Origin: Candidatus Nanopelagicaceae bacterium
GTDB taxonomy: Bacteria > Actinomycetota > Actinomycetes > Nanopelagicales > Nanopelagicaceae
Assembly: GCA_947490625.1 (NCBI GenBank)
Contig: CANLHC010000019.1
Location: 1 to 10,515 of the forward strand
Length of the DNA stretch: 10,515 nt
Reading direction: 5' to 3'
The notes under the pieces are model-generated. The model was given only the letters and a program-made list of their open reading frames with translations. It was not told the origin of the DNA and did not search any database. Each line of letters begins with the position of its first letter. The first letter of the stretch is position 1. The translations under genes and the position numbers were made by a program. This document shows, piece by piece, positions 1-6,555 of the stretch.

Positions 1-80
1 TCGATGGAAGAAATATGCTGGACCGCGATAAGTGGCGAAAAGCCGGTTGGCGTGTTCACGCGCTCGGTCGTTCGGATTAA
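1..80 (+). CDS. 3' end of an unidentified protein gene
   Basis: An open frame enters from the left edge (first full codon at base 3) and stops at TAA 78-80. It gives 25 residues ending in the pattern DRDKW-x3-GWRVHALGRSD. The composition looks like real protein. The arrangement of an Asp-Arg-rich helix followed by Gly-Trp-Arg-Val-His resembles the last helix and strand of restriction-endonuclease-like domains (DUF559/Vsr-like, also found at the end of some large helicases), but 25 residues cannot establish a family. The gene is convergent with purE, and the two stop codons interlock (TTA/TAA over bases 77-80), so no space remains for a separate terminator. Confidence 0.55.
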   Translation, partial: DGRNMLDRDKWRKAGWRVHALGRSD

Positions 81-577
81 AACCCAGTCTTCTTCTTTGC
101 GTTTAACTGAGAGCCTTTTTTCTTAGCATCTTCGTTGATGGTCTTGAGACCCTGCTCAACTTTGGCTGAAATTATCGAGTCAGATACACCCAAAATTCTC
201 GCTGCCAATAAGGCGGCATTCTTGGCGTTACCGATTCCCACTGTTGCAACAGGAACTCCAGCAGGCATCTGAACAATAGAGAGAAGAGAATCCATTCCAT
301 CGAGATGAGTAAGCGGTACTGGCACACCAATCACTGGCAGCGTTGTAAGGGATGCAACCATCCCGGGAAGGTGTGCAGCTCCGCCAGCTCCAGCAATGAT
401 GACCTTAAAGCCGGCTGCAACCGCACCTTGTGCAAATGCCATCATCTCTGTTGGCATGCGATGTGCACTGACAACATCTGCTGTGTATGTGATCCCTAGT
501 GCGTCAAGAGCATGTGCCGCTTCAGCCATTACTGGCCAATCTGAATCTGAACCCATGATGATTGCTACATCACTCAT
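77..577 (-). CDS. purE: N5-carboxyaminoimidazole ribonucleotide mutase PurE (class I)
   Basis: This cytosolic enzyme converts N5-CAIR, the product of PurK, to CAIR in de novo purine synthesis. Read from the ATG at 577 it has 166 residues, the normal size for class I PurE. The phosphate/ribose loop GSDSDW is at residues 9-14, the catalytic-histidine motif SAHRMP at 37-42, the glycine-rich loop AGAGGAAHLPGM follows, and the conserved segment QMPAGVPVATVGIGNAKNA comes later. The C-terminus ends in a lysine-rich tail. A TTG three bases upstream (580) is also in frame, but GGAGAAG at 587-581 is well placed for the ATG. The start lies inside the end of purK (8-bp overlap), which implies translational coupling. 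The presence of PurK next door supports the mutase (class I) reaction over the class II carboxylase. Confidence 0.97.
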   Translation of the reverse strand: MSDVAIIMGSDSDWPVMAEAAHALDALGITYTADVVSAHRMPTEMMAFAQGAVAAGFKVIIAGAGGAAHLPGMVASLTTLPVIGVPVPLTHLDGMDSLLSIVQMPAGVPVATVGIGNAKNAALLAARILGVSDSIISAKVEQGLKTINEDAKKKGSQLNAKKKTGF

Positions 578-1682
578 CAACTTCTCCGCTCATGTAGTCA
601 CGTGCATGCTCAATTAACTCCTCCAAGTGTAGAAGATCTTTGCCAAGTGCTGTGACATGGCCGATCTTGCGACCCGGACGAACATCCTTCATATACTGAT
701 GAATCTTCAGCTCTGGATTCCGAGCCATGAGATGTAGATATGGGCGATACATATCCGTCTTTTCGCCTCCAAGAATATTTCCCATTACGGCCAGGTTTGC
801 GCGCATAGCTGTTTCACCTAGTGGGAGATCTAGAATCGCACGCAGGTGCTGTTCGAATTGGCTTGTCACAGAACCTTCGATCGTCCAATGTCCTGAATTG
901 TGCGGGCGCATTGCAAGCTCATTGATAAAGACATCTTCACCTCTGACAAAGAACTCAACAGCCATCACACCAACAAGCCCCACTCGTTGGGCGATAGTAA
1001 TTGCCAATGAAGCAGCTTTTTCGCCAACATTCTGGCTAATTGATTGTGCAGGAGCAATAGTTCTCACACAAATTCCATCTTCTTGAACGGTGTGTGTGAC
1101 GGCCCATGTACTTACTTGACCGTGTGGGGAGCGGGCGACCATGACAGCAATTTCGCAATCAAAGTCAATAAGCTCTTCAATAAGCAATTGTGGATTAGTC
1201 GCAATTACTTCATCGAGCATATCTCCATCTGAAATCTTCCAGACACCTCTGCCGTCATACCCACCAGAGATAGCCTTTGCGATCACCGGGAAGGCGCTCA
1301 CTTTTTCTGCATCATCGATAATGGACCATTGTGGTGAAGGAAGATCTTGCAGAAAACTTCGCATCGCGCCTTTATCTTGAGAGTAAATAAATGCACTTGA
1401 AGGCGGGTAGACGCGAACACCTGCCGCTTCAATCCCTTTGATTATCGATAACGGAATTAACTCATGCTCAAAAGTCACGACATCACAGTGACGGGCAAAT
1501 TCGAGAACCTCTTGCAGGTTTTTATAGTCTCCAACAACGTGATCACAGATTTGCGCCGCGCTGTCATCCTTGCTCTGTGCAAAGAGTTTGAGGGTCACTC
1601 CGAGTGCGATTGCGGGAGCAACACTCATGCGAGCAAGCTGACCTGCGCCAATAATTCCAACGATAGGAAAACGACTCTTCAC
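570..1682 (-). CDS. purK: N5-carboxyaminoimidazole ribonucleotide synthase PurK
   Basis: This ATP-grasp enzyme carboxylates 5-aminoimidazole ribonucleotide with bicarbonate and ATP to give N5-CAIR, which PurE then rearranges. The 370-residue length fits the family. The N-terminal Rossmann-like motif GAGQLARM is at residues 12-19, QDK at 102-104, and the ATP-grasp glycine loop GGYDGRG at 140-146. The late catalytic and metal-binding segment NELAMRPHNSGHW lies around residues 254-266. The start is GTG at 1682-1680; no better in-frame start leaves the Rossmann motif intact. It lies four bases beyond the birA stop, and an AAGAAG stretch directly abuts the GTG, too close for an ideal Shine-Dalgarno site, so coupling to birA translation is likely. 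Its 3' end overlaps purE. Confidence 0.97.
   Translation of the reverse strand: MKSRFPIVGIIGAGQLARMSVAPAIALGVTLKLFAQSKDDSAAQICDHVVGDYKNLQEVLEFARHCDVVTFEHELIPLSIIKGIEAAGVRVYPPSSAFIYSQDKGAMRSFLQDLPSPQWSIIDDAEKVSAFPVIAKAISGGYDGRGVWKISDGDMLDEVIATNPQLLIEELIDFDCEIAVMVARSPHGQVSTWAVTHTVQEDGICVRTIAPAQSISQNVGEKAASLAITIAQRVGLVGVMAVEFFVRGEDVFINELAMRPHNSGHWTIEGSVTSQFEQHLRAILDLPLGETAMRANLAVMGNILGGEKTDMYRPYLHLMARNPELKIHQYMKDVRPGRKIGHVTALGKDLLHLEELIEHARDYMSGEVDE
581..587 (-). promoter_or_regulatory. Ribosome binding site of purE
   Basis: On the minus strand GGAGAAG lies six bases (counted from GGAG) ahead of the ATG at 577, within the last codons of purK. It selects this ATG over the TTG immediately upstream. 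Confidence 0.6.
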
Positions 1683-1686
1683 CTTC

Positions 1687-2448
1687 TTATCGTAGATGAA
1701 TTACATCCCCTACTGAAACGATTTGACCATCATCGAGATTGAGTTGGCCTTGTTCATCAATTGAGATTGCCTTGGCAAGAATCTCCCGCCCACCGGGCAG
1801 TTCGATCCGAACATGACGCGTGATGGTGGCCGAGAGGTCGAGATAACGATCCACGAAGGATCCGCCTAGATCCCACCGAACAAAGTCAGTTTCCAGCGAG
1901 TTGAGAATCTTTGAGAGCAACAGATTGCGATCAAGGAGTGAGACACCCGCTAAGCCGAGTGACGTTGCATTCTCCACCGGTAGTTCCTGGTCCGACATCG
2001 AAACATTAATTCCAATTCCAATGACCACGCCATCACCATGAATTGTTGAAATGATTCCACCAACTTTTTTCTCGTTGATCAGTAAATCATTGGGCCATTT
2101 GATTGTGATTCCTGCATTCACTGTGTTCAAGGTTTCTGCAACAGATATACCCGCTAAGAGCGGAAGAAAACCCCACTGTGTACGCGATCTCTGTGGAGTG
2201 AGATAAAGTGAAAACAAAAGTGCGGTGGATGCTGGCGCAGTAAAAGTTCGATCTAATCTCCCACGACCTGCACTTTGAAAATTTGCAACGATGACATCAC
2301 CACTGTGCGCATCTCCTGTATTAATTTTTTCTGCCAGATCCGCTTGGGTTGATGTCGTGAGATCAACCACGCTTACTCGCCAGTAGTGCGACAAAGTGGC
2401 AGCCATCTGACTCTGATCTAGTGGCGCTCGTGGCATATCTATACCCAT
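1687..2448 (-). CDS. birA: Biotin--[acetyl-CoA-carboxylase] ligase BirA, monofunctional
   Basis: This enzyme activates biotin with ATP and attaches it to the lysine of biotin carboxyl carrier domains; the evident local target is AccA of the divergent operon. It has 253 residues from the ATG at 2448. Ligase motifs are TSTQ (32-35), the biotinyl-AMP loop GRGR (61-64), KWPND (117-121), KKVGG (127-131) and GIGIN (144-148), followed by a small beta-rich C-terminal domain. No N-terminal winged helix is present, so it is a ligase only and should not act as a DNA-binding biotin repressor as E. coli BirA does. An upstream in-frame extension to 2538 would run into accD and is unlikely. The ATG at 2448 has no Shine-Dalgarno site but sits seven bases after a TACGGT -10-like element, suggesting a leaderless mRNA. 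A second ATG at 2436 is possible. Confidence 0.95.
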   Translation of the reverse strand: MGIDMPRAPLDQSQMAATLSHYWRVSVVDLTTSTQADLAEKINTGDAHSGDVIVANFQSAGRGRLDRTFTAPASTALLFSLYLTPQRSRTQWGFLPLLAGISVAETLNTVNAGITIKWPNDLLINEKKVGGIISTIHGDGVVIGIGINVSMSDQELPVENATSLGLAGVSLLDRNLLLSKILNSLETDFVRWDLGGSFVDRYLDLSATITRHVRIELPGGREILAKAISIDEQGQLNLDDGQIVSVGDVIHLR

Positions 2449-2466
2449 GGCTAGTACCGTATAGAC
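2449..2466. promoter_or_regulatory. Divergent birA/accD promoter with a shared symmetrical -10 element
   Basis: Only 18 bases separate the two start codons. At their centre is the odd-length palindrome TACCGTA (2455-2461). Read on the plus strand it gives TACCGT (2455-2460), six bases ahead of the accD ATG. Read on the minus strand it gives TACGGT (2461-2456), seven bases ahead of the birA ATG. Both fit the TANNNT pattern and spacing expected when transcription begins at the A of the start codon, as is common for leaderless genes in Actinobacteria. Neither gene has a Shine-Dalgarno sequence. I find no convincing -35 box on either side; the best on the plus side is GTGGCA at 2430-2435 with an over-long spacer. 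This is a prediction from sequence alone. Confidence 0.55.
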
Positions 2467-4038
2467 ATGAGCCCCGATCTGCACACTACATCCGGAAAAA
2501 TTGACGATCTTCGCGAAAAAATTGACGAGGCGATCCATGCCGGCTCAGCTAGAGCAGTTGAGAAGCAGCATGCCAAGGGCAAGCACACAGCGCGCGAGCG
2601 TATTGAGATGCTTGTCGATGCCGATTCATTTACTGAAATCGATGAGTTTGCGCGCCATCGCTCAACCCAGTTTGGGATGGAGAAAACACGCCCGTATGGC
2701 GATGGAGTTGTGATTGGTACAGCAACAGTTGATGGCCGGCCGATTGCCCTCTATTCGCAAGACTTCACCGTCTTTGGTGGAAGCCTTGGTGAAGTGCACG
2801 CCGACAAGATTGTAAAGATTGCCGAATTTGCACTTAAAAGTGGAATTCCTCTCATTGGTATCAATGACTCGGGTGGAGCAAGAATTCAAGAAGGTGTCGC
2901 TTCACTCAATGGATACGGAAAAATCTTCCGACTCAACACTCGCTCTTCGGGTGTTATTCCACAAATTTCCCTCATTCTTGGCCCATGTGCCGGCGGATCG
3001 GCCTACTCCCCCGCACTCACCGACTTCACCATTATGGTGAAGGAGACTTCAAATATGTTTATCACTGGTCCTGAAGTTATCAAGACTGTTACTGGTGAAG
3101 ATGTTGGTATGGAGGAACTTGGTGGCGCACTTACCCACAATACAAAATCTGGTAACGCTCACTACATGGCTGAATCTGAAGCCGATGCCATTGATTATGT
3201 AAAGGCTCTTCTCTCGTACTTGCCATCAAATAACATGGATGGTTCTCCGGTACTTCCACCAACTCAGACATTGACTAAGAGCGCTGGTGATCTCGCACTT
3301 AATACGCTTATTCCTGACTCACCTAACCAACCGTACGATATGAAATCACTGATCGAAACGTTGGTAGACGAAGGAGAATTCCTAGAAGTTCACTCTCTCT
3401 ATGCACCGAATATTGTCGTGGGTTTTGCACGAATCGAAGGTCAATCGATCGGAATTATCGCAAACCAGCCTTCCGCCTTAGCTGGAACGTTAGATATTAA
3501 CTCAAGCGAGAAGGCGGCACGATTCCTTCGCTTCTGTGACGCTTTCAATATTCCAATCCTTACCTTGGTGGATGTTCCAGGTTTTCTCCCAGGTACAGAA
3601 CAAGAGTGGAACGGCATTATTCGACGGGGTGCAAAATTACTTTACGCCTACGCAGAAGCCTCGGTGCCTCTTGTCACTTTGATTACTCGCAAAGCCTACG
3701 GTGGCGCCTTTATCGTGATGGGATCCAAGTATTTAGGCAGTGATATCAATTTTGCGTGGCCTACCGCTGAAATTGCTGTGATGGGTGCACAGGGCGCCGT
3801 CAATGTTCTCTATCGTGGTGAACTTGCAAAATCTGATGATCCAGAAAGTCTCAGAAAAGAATTGATTACTGAGTACACCGAAACTCTTTCAAATCCGTAT
3901 GCAGCTGCCGAACGGGGCACGATCGATTCAGTGATCGAGCCAGAAGATTCACGCGCATATATCACTAAGGCTTTCCGTACCCTGAAGACAAAACGTGACA
4001 TTCTTCCTGCCCGCAAACATGGAAATATTCCGCTGTAA
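2467..4038 (+). CDS. accD: Acyl-CoA carboxylase carboxyltransferase (beta) subunit, AccD/PccB type
   Basis: This subunit transfers the carboxyl group from carboxybiotin on AccA to an acyl-CoA. It has 523 residues, close to the roughly 530 usual for actinobacterial PccB/AccD5, with two crotonase-fold halves. The N-half carries NDSGGARIQEG (about 133-143) and GPCAGGSAYSPALTDF (from 172), which form the first oxyanion site. The C-half carries DVPGFLPGTEQEW (from 369), RKAYGGAFIVMGSK (around 409-421) and WPTAEIAVMGAQGAVN. The residue aligned with Asp422 of Streptomyces coelicolor PccB, a known determinant of acyl-chain choice, is Ile416 here. That resembles acetyl-CoA-accepting relatives more than strict propionyl-CoA enzymes. 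The gene heads the operon, starts on an apparently leaderless ATG and ends in a TAATG overlap with accE. I infer malonyl-CoA and possibly methylmalonyl-CoA synthesis. Confidence 0.96.
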   Translation: MSPDLHTTSGKIDDLREKIDEAIHAGSARAVEKQHAKGKHTARERIEMLVDADSFTEIDEFARHRSTQFGMEKTRPYGDGVVIGTATVDGRPIALYSQDFTVFGGSLGEVHADKIVKIAEFALKSGIPLIGINDSGGARIQEGVASLNGYGKIFRLNTRSSGVIPQISLILGPCAGGSAYSPALTDFTIMVKETSNMFITGPEVIKTVTGEDVGMEELGGALTHNTKSGNAHYMAESEADAIDYVKALLSYLPSNNMDGSPVLPPTQTLTKSAGDLALNTLIPDSPNQPYDMKSLIETLVDEGEFLEVHSLYAPNIVVGFARIEGQSIGIIANQPSALAGTLDINSSEKAARFLRFCDAFNIPILTLVDVPGFLPGTEQEWNGIIRRGAKLLYAYAEASVPLVTLITRKAYGGAFIVMGSKYLGSDINFAWPTAEIAVMGAQGAVNVLYRGELAKSDDPESLRKELITEYTETLSNPYAAAERGTIDSVIEPEDSRAYITKAFRTLKTKRDILPARKHGNIPL

Positions 4039-4220
4039 TGAAATTTTCGATTACTTCTGGAAACCCCACACCTGAAGAGCTAGAAGCTTTGAAGTTAGCT
4101 CTTGCTGCTCAAAAGCCAGCAGTTCTCAAGCCTGTTGTGAAACGAAGTGTCTTTGGGCTACCGCAGCTACGTCAGCCACTTCCTCATCAAATTACATTCG
4201 GTGCAAGGAAATTTGATTAG
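4038..4220 (+). CDS. accE: Acyl-CoA carboxylase epsilon subunit AccE
   Basis: This 60-residue protein is the small epsilon chain of actinobacterial acyl-CoA carboxylases, which stabilises and stimulates the alpha-beta complex. It begins with a short beta strand, then GNPTPEELEALKLALAA (residues 8-24), the family's hallmark turn and helix. A basic, proline-rich linker and a C-terminal tail with LRQPLP follow; the family often ends in a similar R/L/P-rich tail. Its ATG shares one base with the accD stop codon (TAATG at 4036-4040), so translation is coupled, and its own stop directly abuts the maf ATG. The position between accD and maf matches the mycobacterial accD5-accE5-maf order. Such short genes diverge strongly, so the assignment rests on the N-terminal motif plus context. 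Confidence 0.9.
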   Translation: MKFSITSGNPTPEELEALKLALAAQKPAVLKPVVKRSVFGLPQLRQPLPHQITFGARKFD

Positions 4221-4823
4221 ATGCCAAGAATAGTTCTTGCTTCGCAATCGACTTCACGTAAGCGCTTGCTCGTTGATGCTGGCCTCTCTCCCACAATCAT
4301 TGTGAGTAACGTTGATGAGGAGACTGATTTCTTCAACGCGATGAGTCCCGAAGATATGGTAATTGCTTTAGCAATATCTAAAGCCCACACCGTAAGAGAG
4401 TTAATTGATTATCCAGCGATTATCATCGGCTGCGATTCAACATTTGATGTTGATGGAATCTCTTTTGGAAAACCAGGAACTCCCGCAGTCGCTCTTGAAC
4501 GGGCCAGAGCAATCAGCGGTCGAAGTGGTCTGCTGCACACAGGTCATTGCATTATCGATACAGAAAAAGGGATTGAGATTGCAGATCGTGTGACTACCAA
4601 GGTGACATTTTCGACGATGACCGATGAAGAGATCCAGGACTATATTGATTCGGAAGAACCGCTTCATGTTGCTGGTGGCTTTACTCTTGATGGTTTCGGC
4701 TCTCCCTTCATTCCTAGCATTGAAGGCGATTACACAAATGTGGTGGGCATCTCGATGCCATTTCTAAGAAGTGCGATGAAACAACTGGGGTACACGTGGC
4801 CTCAGGTAAAGGAGATGCCATGA
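4221..4823 (+). CDS. maf: Maf-family nucleoside triphosphate pyrophosphatase
   Basis: Maf proteins hydrolyse non-canonical or methylated nucleoside triphosphates to monophosphates and are linked to nucleotide-pool cleaning and division arrest. The protein has 200 residues, usual for the family. It opens with the substrate loop LASQSTSRKRLL (6-17). The conserved lysine is at 54, the catalytic aspartate is in GCDS (Asp72), GKP is at 83-85, and the late segment is GDYTNVVGISMP. The GCDS form replaces the GADT/GADQ of many proteobacterial Mafs, and I cannot assign a specific nucleotide. The ATG follows the accE stop with no gap; AAGGAA about ten bases upstream is a weak ribosome site. The stop overlaps the accA start (ATGA, 4820-4823). 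This placement inside an acc operon is conserved in actinobacteria without an agreed explanation. Confidence 0.95.
   Translation: MPRIVLASQSTSRKRLLVDAGLSPTIIVSNVDEETDFFNAMSPEDMVIALAISKAHTVRELIDYPAIIIGCDSTFDVDGISFGKPGTPAVALERARAISGRSGLLHTGHCIIDTEKGIEIADRVTTKVTFSTMTDEEIQDYIDSEEPLHVAGGFTLDGFGSPFIPSIEGDYTNVVGISMPFLRSAMKQLGYTWPQVKEMP
4808..4814 (+). promoter_or_regulatory. Ribosome binding site of accA
   Basis: AAAGGAG lies five bases ahead of the ATG at 4820, within the end of maf. It favours that ATG over an in-frame GTG at 4796, which would add eight residues ahead of the conserved MKRVLIANRGEIA start. Confidence 0.75.
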
Positions 4824-6538
4824 AACGTGTATTGATTGCTAATCGAGGTGAGATTGCAGTTCGCGTCATTCGGGCATGTAAAGATCATGGCATAGAGAGC
4901 GTTGCTATCTACTCTGAAGAAGATCGAAGTGCTCTCCATGCGAAAGCTGCAGATTATGCTTTTTCGCTTAATGGGGTAAGTGCAAAAGATACATATCTCA
5001 ATATAGAAAAAATCATCTCTCTTGCTAAGAAATCTGGCGCCGATGCTGTTCATCCTGGTTATGGATTTCTTTCAGAGAATGCTCACTTCGCTCAGGCAGT
5101 AATTGATGCAGGGCTTATCTGGATCGGACCTCCTCCTACTGCAATTAGCGCCTTAGGTGACAAAGTGTCAGCCAGACGAATTGCTGCCAAGGTCGGTGCG
5201 CCATTAGTTGCAGGTACAACAGATCCAGTTTCTAGCCATGAAGATGTTATTGCCTTCGCCAAAGAACACGGACTTCCGGTTGCAATCAAAGCCGCATTCG
5301 GTGGTGGTGGACGCGGGCTCAAGGTCGCACACACTATTGAAGAGATCCCTGAACTATTTGCTTCCGCTACACGTGAGGCTATTGCAGGTTTTGGTCGGGG
5401 TGAGTGTTTTGTGGAGCGCTACCTTGATAAACCTCGCCATGTTGAGACCCAAGTCCTGGTTGATCAACATTCGAATGCCGTTGTGATTAGCACGCGCGAT
5501 TGCTCACTGCAACGTCGCCATCAAAAACTCGTGGAAGAAGCGCCAGCGCCTTTCCTTACGCAGGCACAAGTAGATGAGCTCTACCGATCAAGTAAGGCGA
5601 TTATGAAAGAGGCTGGCTACGTCGGAGCTGGCACATGCGAATTTCTGATTGGACAAGATGGCACGATTTCATTTCTTGAGGTAAATACGCGCCTACAAGT
5701 AGAACATCCAGTCTCTGAAGAAGTTACCGGAATTGATCTTGTACGTGAGCAATTTAGAATTGCAGCGGGTGAGCAGCTCGGATTTGAAGATCCCATCATT
5801 CGTGGACATAGCATCGAATTTAGAATCAACGGCGAAGATCCGGGACGCTCATTTTTGCCAGCACCTGGTCGAATCTCCTCATGGTCAGCACCGTCTGGAC
5901 CGGGCGTGCGCGTCGATGCAGGGTTTCAAGGTGGAGATGAAATTGGCGGAAACTTTGATTCGTTATTAGCAAAGCTTGTTATAACGGGCGCGACGAGAGC
6001 GCAAGCAATTGAGCGAGCACGACGAGCACTTTCTGAATTTGTCATCGAAGGACTGCCTACCGCTCTACCGTTCCACCGCGCCATTGTTGAAGATCCGGCA
6101 TTTACCCAAGACTTTAAGATTTATACCAGCTACATTGAAAATGAATTCAATAATCAGATTCCAGCATTTAAATATCAAGTTCAAGAGCGAGAGTCACAAC
6201 CTGCAGCTCAATCACTTGTTGCCGAAGTCAATGGAAAGCGATTTGGAATTCAGGTTCACACCCCCGCACCGATTATCAAGCGCCGTCGGGCCAAGCAATC
6301 ATCTATTGGTGCTGCCGCTGGAACGGCGCTCACGAGTCCGATGCAGGGAACCGTTGTCAAGGTTGCTGTAGAAGAAGGAGCCACTGTTGAAGCAGGAGAT
6401 TTGATTATCGTGATTGAGGCGATGAAGATGGAGCAGCCACTCAATGCTCATAAGAGCGGTGTAGTTAAGAATCTCACAGTAGTTATTGGTGAGACGGTGG
6501 CGAGTGCTGCAACTCTGTGCGACATCATCGATCTATGA
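4820..6538 (+). CDS. accA: Acyl-CoA carboxylase alpha subunit: biotin carboxylase fused to biotin carboxyl carrier domain
   Basis: This subunit carboxylates its own covalently bound biotin using ATP and bicarbonate, then delivers the carboxyl group to AccD. It has 572 residues. The N-terminal biotin carboxylase fold begins KRVLIANRGEIAVRV. The ATP-grasp glycine loop GGGGRG is near 161-166, RRHQKLVEEAPAP follows, and the catalytic segment EVNTRLQVEHPV is at 287-298. A linker of about 100 residues leads to a lipoyl-like carrier domain starting near SPMQGTVVKV. Its EAMKME motif places the biotinylated lysine at 536, about 36 residues from the C-terminus, as expected. The start overlaps the maf stop by four bases and has a good ribosome site. 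In mycobacteria accA3 lies nearby but on the opposite strand; here it is in the same operon as accD and accE. Confidence 0.97.
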   Translation: MKRVLIANRGEIAVRVIRACKDHGIESVAIYSEEDRSALHAKAADYAFSLNGVSAKDTYLNIEKIISLAKKSGADAVHPGYGFLSENAHFAQAVIDAGLIWIGPPPTAISALGDKVSARRIAAKVGAPLVAGTTDPVSSHEDVIAFAKEHGLPVAIKAAFGGGGRGLKVAHTIEEIPELFASATREAIAGFGRGECFVERYLDKPRHVETQVLVDQHSNAVVISTRDCSLQRRHQKLVEEAPAPFLTQAQVDELYRSSKAIMKEAGYVGAGTCEFLIGQDGTISFLEVNTRLQVEHPVSEEVTGIDLVREQFRIAAGEQLGFEDPIIRGHSIEFRINGEDPGRSFLPAPGRISSWSAPSGPGVRVDAGFQGGDEIGGNFDSLLAKLVITGATRAQAIERARRALSEFVIEGLPTALPFHRAIVEDPAFTQDFKIYTSYIENEFNNQIPAFKYQVQERESQPAAQSLVAEVNGKRFGIQVHTPAPIIKRRRAKQSSIGAAAGTALTSPMQGTVVKVAVEEGATVEAGDLIIVIEAMKMEQPLNAHKSGVVKNLTVVIGETVASAATLCDIIDL

Positions 6539-6555
6539 CATTATTCGCCACATGA
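6535..6555 (+). other. Six-codon open frame bridging accA and pnp
   Basis: An ATG at 6535-6537 overlaps the accA stop codon as ATGA. It is followed by five sense codons (MTLFAT in all) and a TGA at 6553-6555 that itself overlaps the pnp start as ATGA. A ribosome finishing accA could in principle reinitiate, translate six codons and pass on to pnp. It may equally be chance; no ribosome site supports it. Confidence 0.2.

Noticed and set aside
50..61. GCGTG-TT-CACGC inverted repeat as a purE terminator
   Set aside because: The stem is only five base pairs with a two-base loop and no T-run on either strand. It lies in the coding end of the left-hand gene and is most likely chance.
2449..2538. 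N-terminal extension of birA by 30 residues to base 2538
   Set aside because: It would overlap the first 72 bases of accD on the other strand, and the added residues do not resemble a BirA winged helix. The ATG at 2448 has a promoter-like context.
4796..4819. Earlier GTG start for accA
   Set aside because: A good Shine-Dalgarno site precedes the ATG at 4820, and conserved family sequence begins immediately there.
6486..6551. Earlier TTG start for pnp inside accA
   Set aside because: It adds 22 residues, including MVRRWRVLQL, that are an out-of-frame reading of the AccA carrier domain and absent from the family.
6538..6552. A separate leaderless promoter for pnp
   Set aside because: No TANNNT hexamer occurs at the right distance from the ATG at 6552, so cotranscription with accA is the simpler reading.
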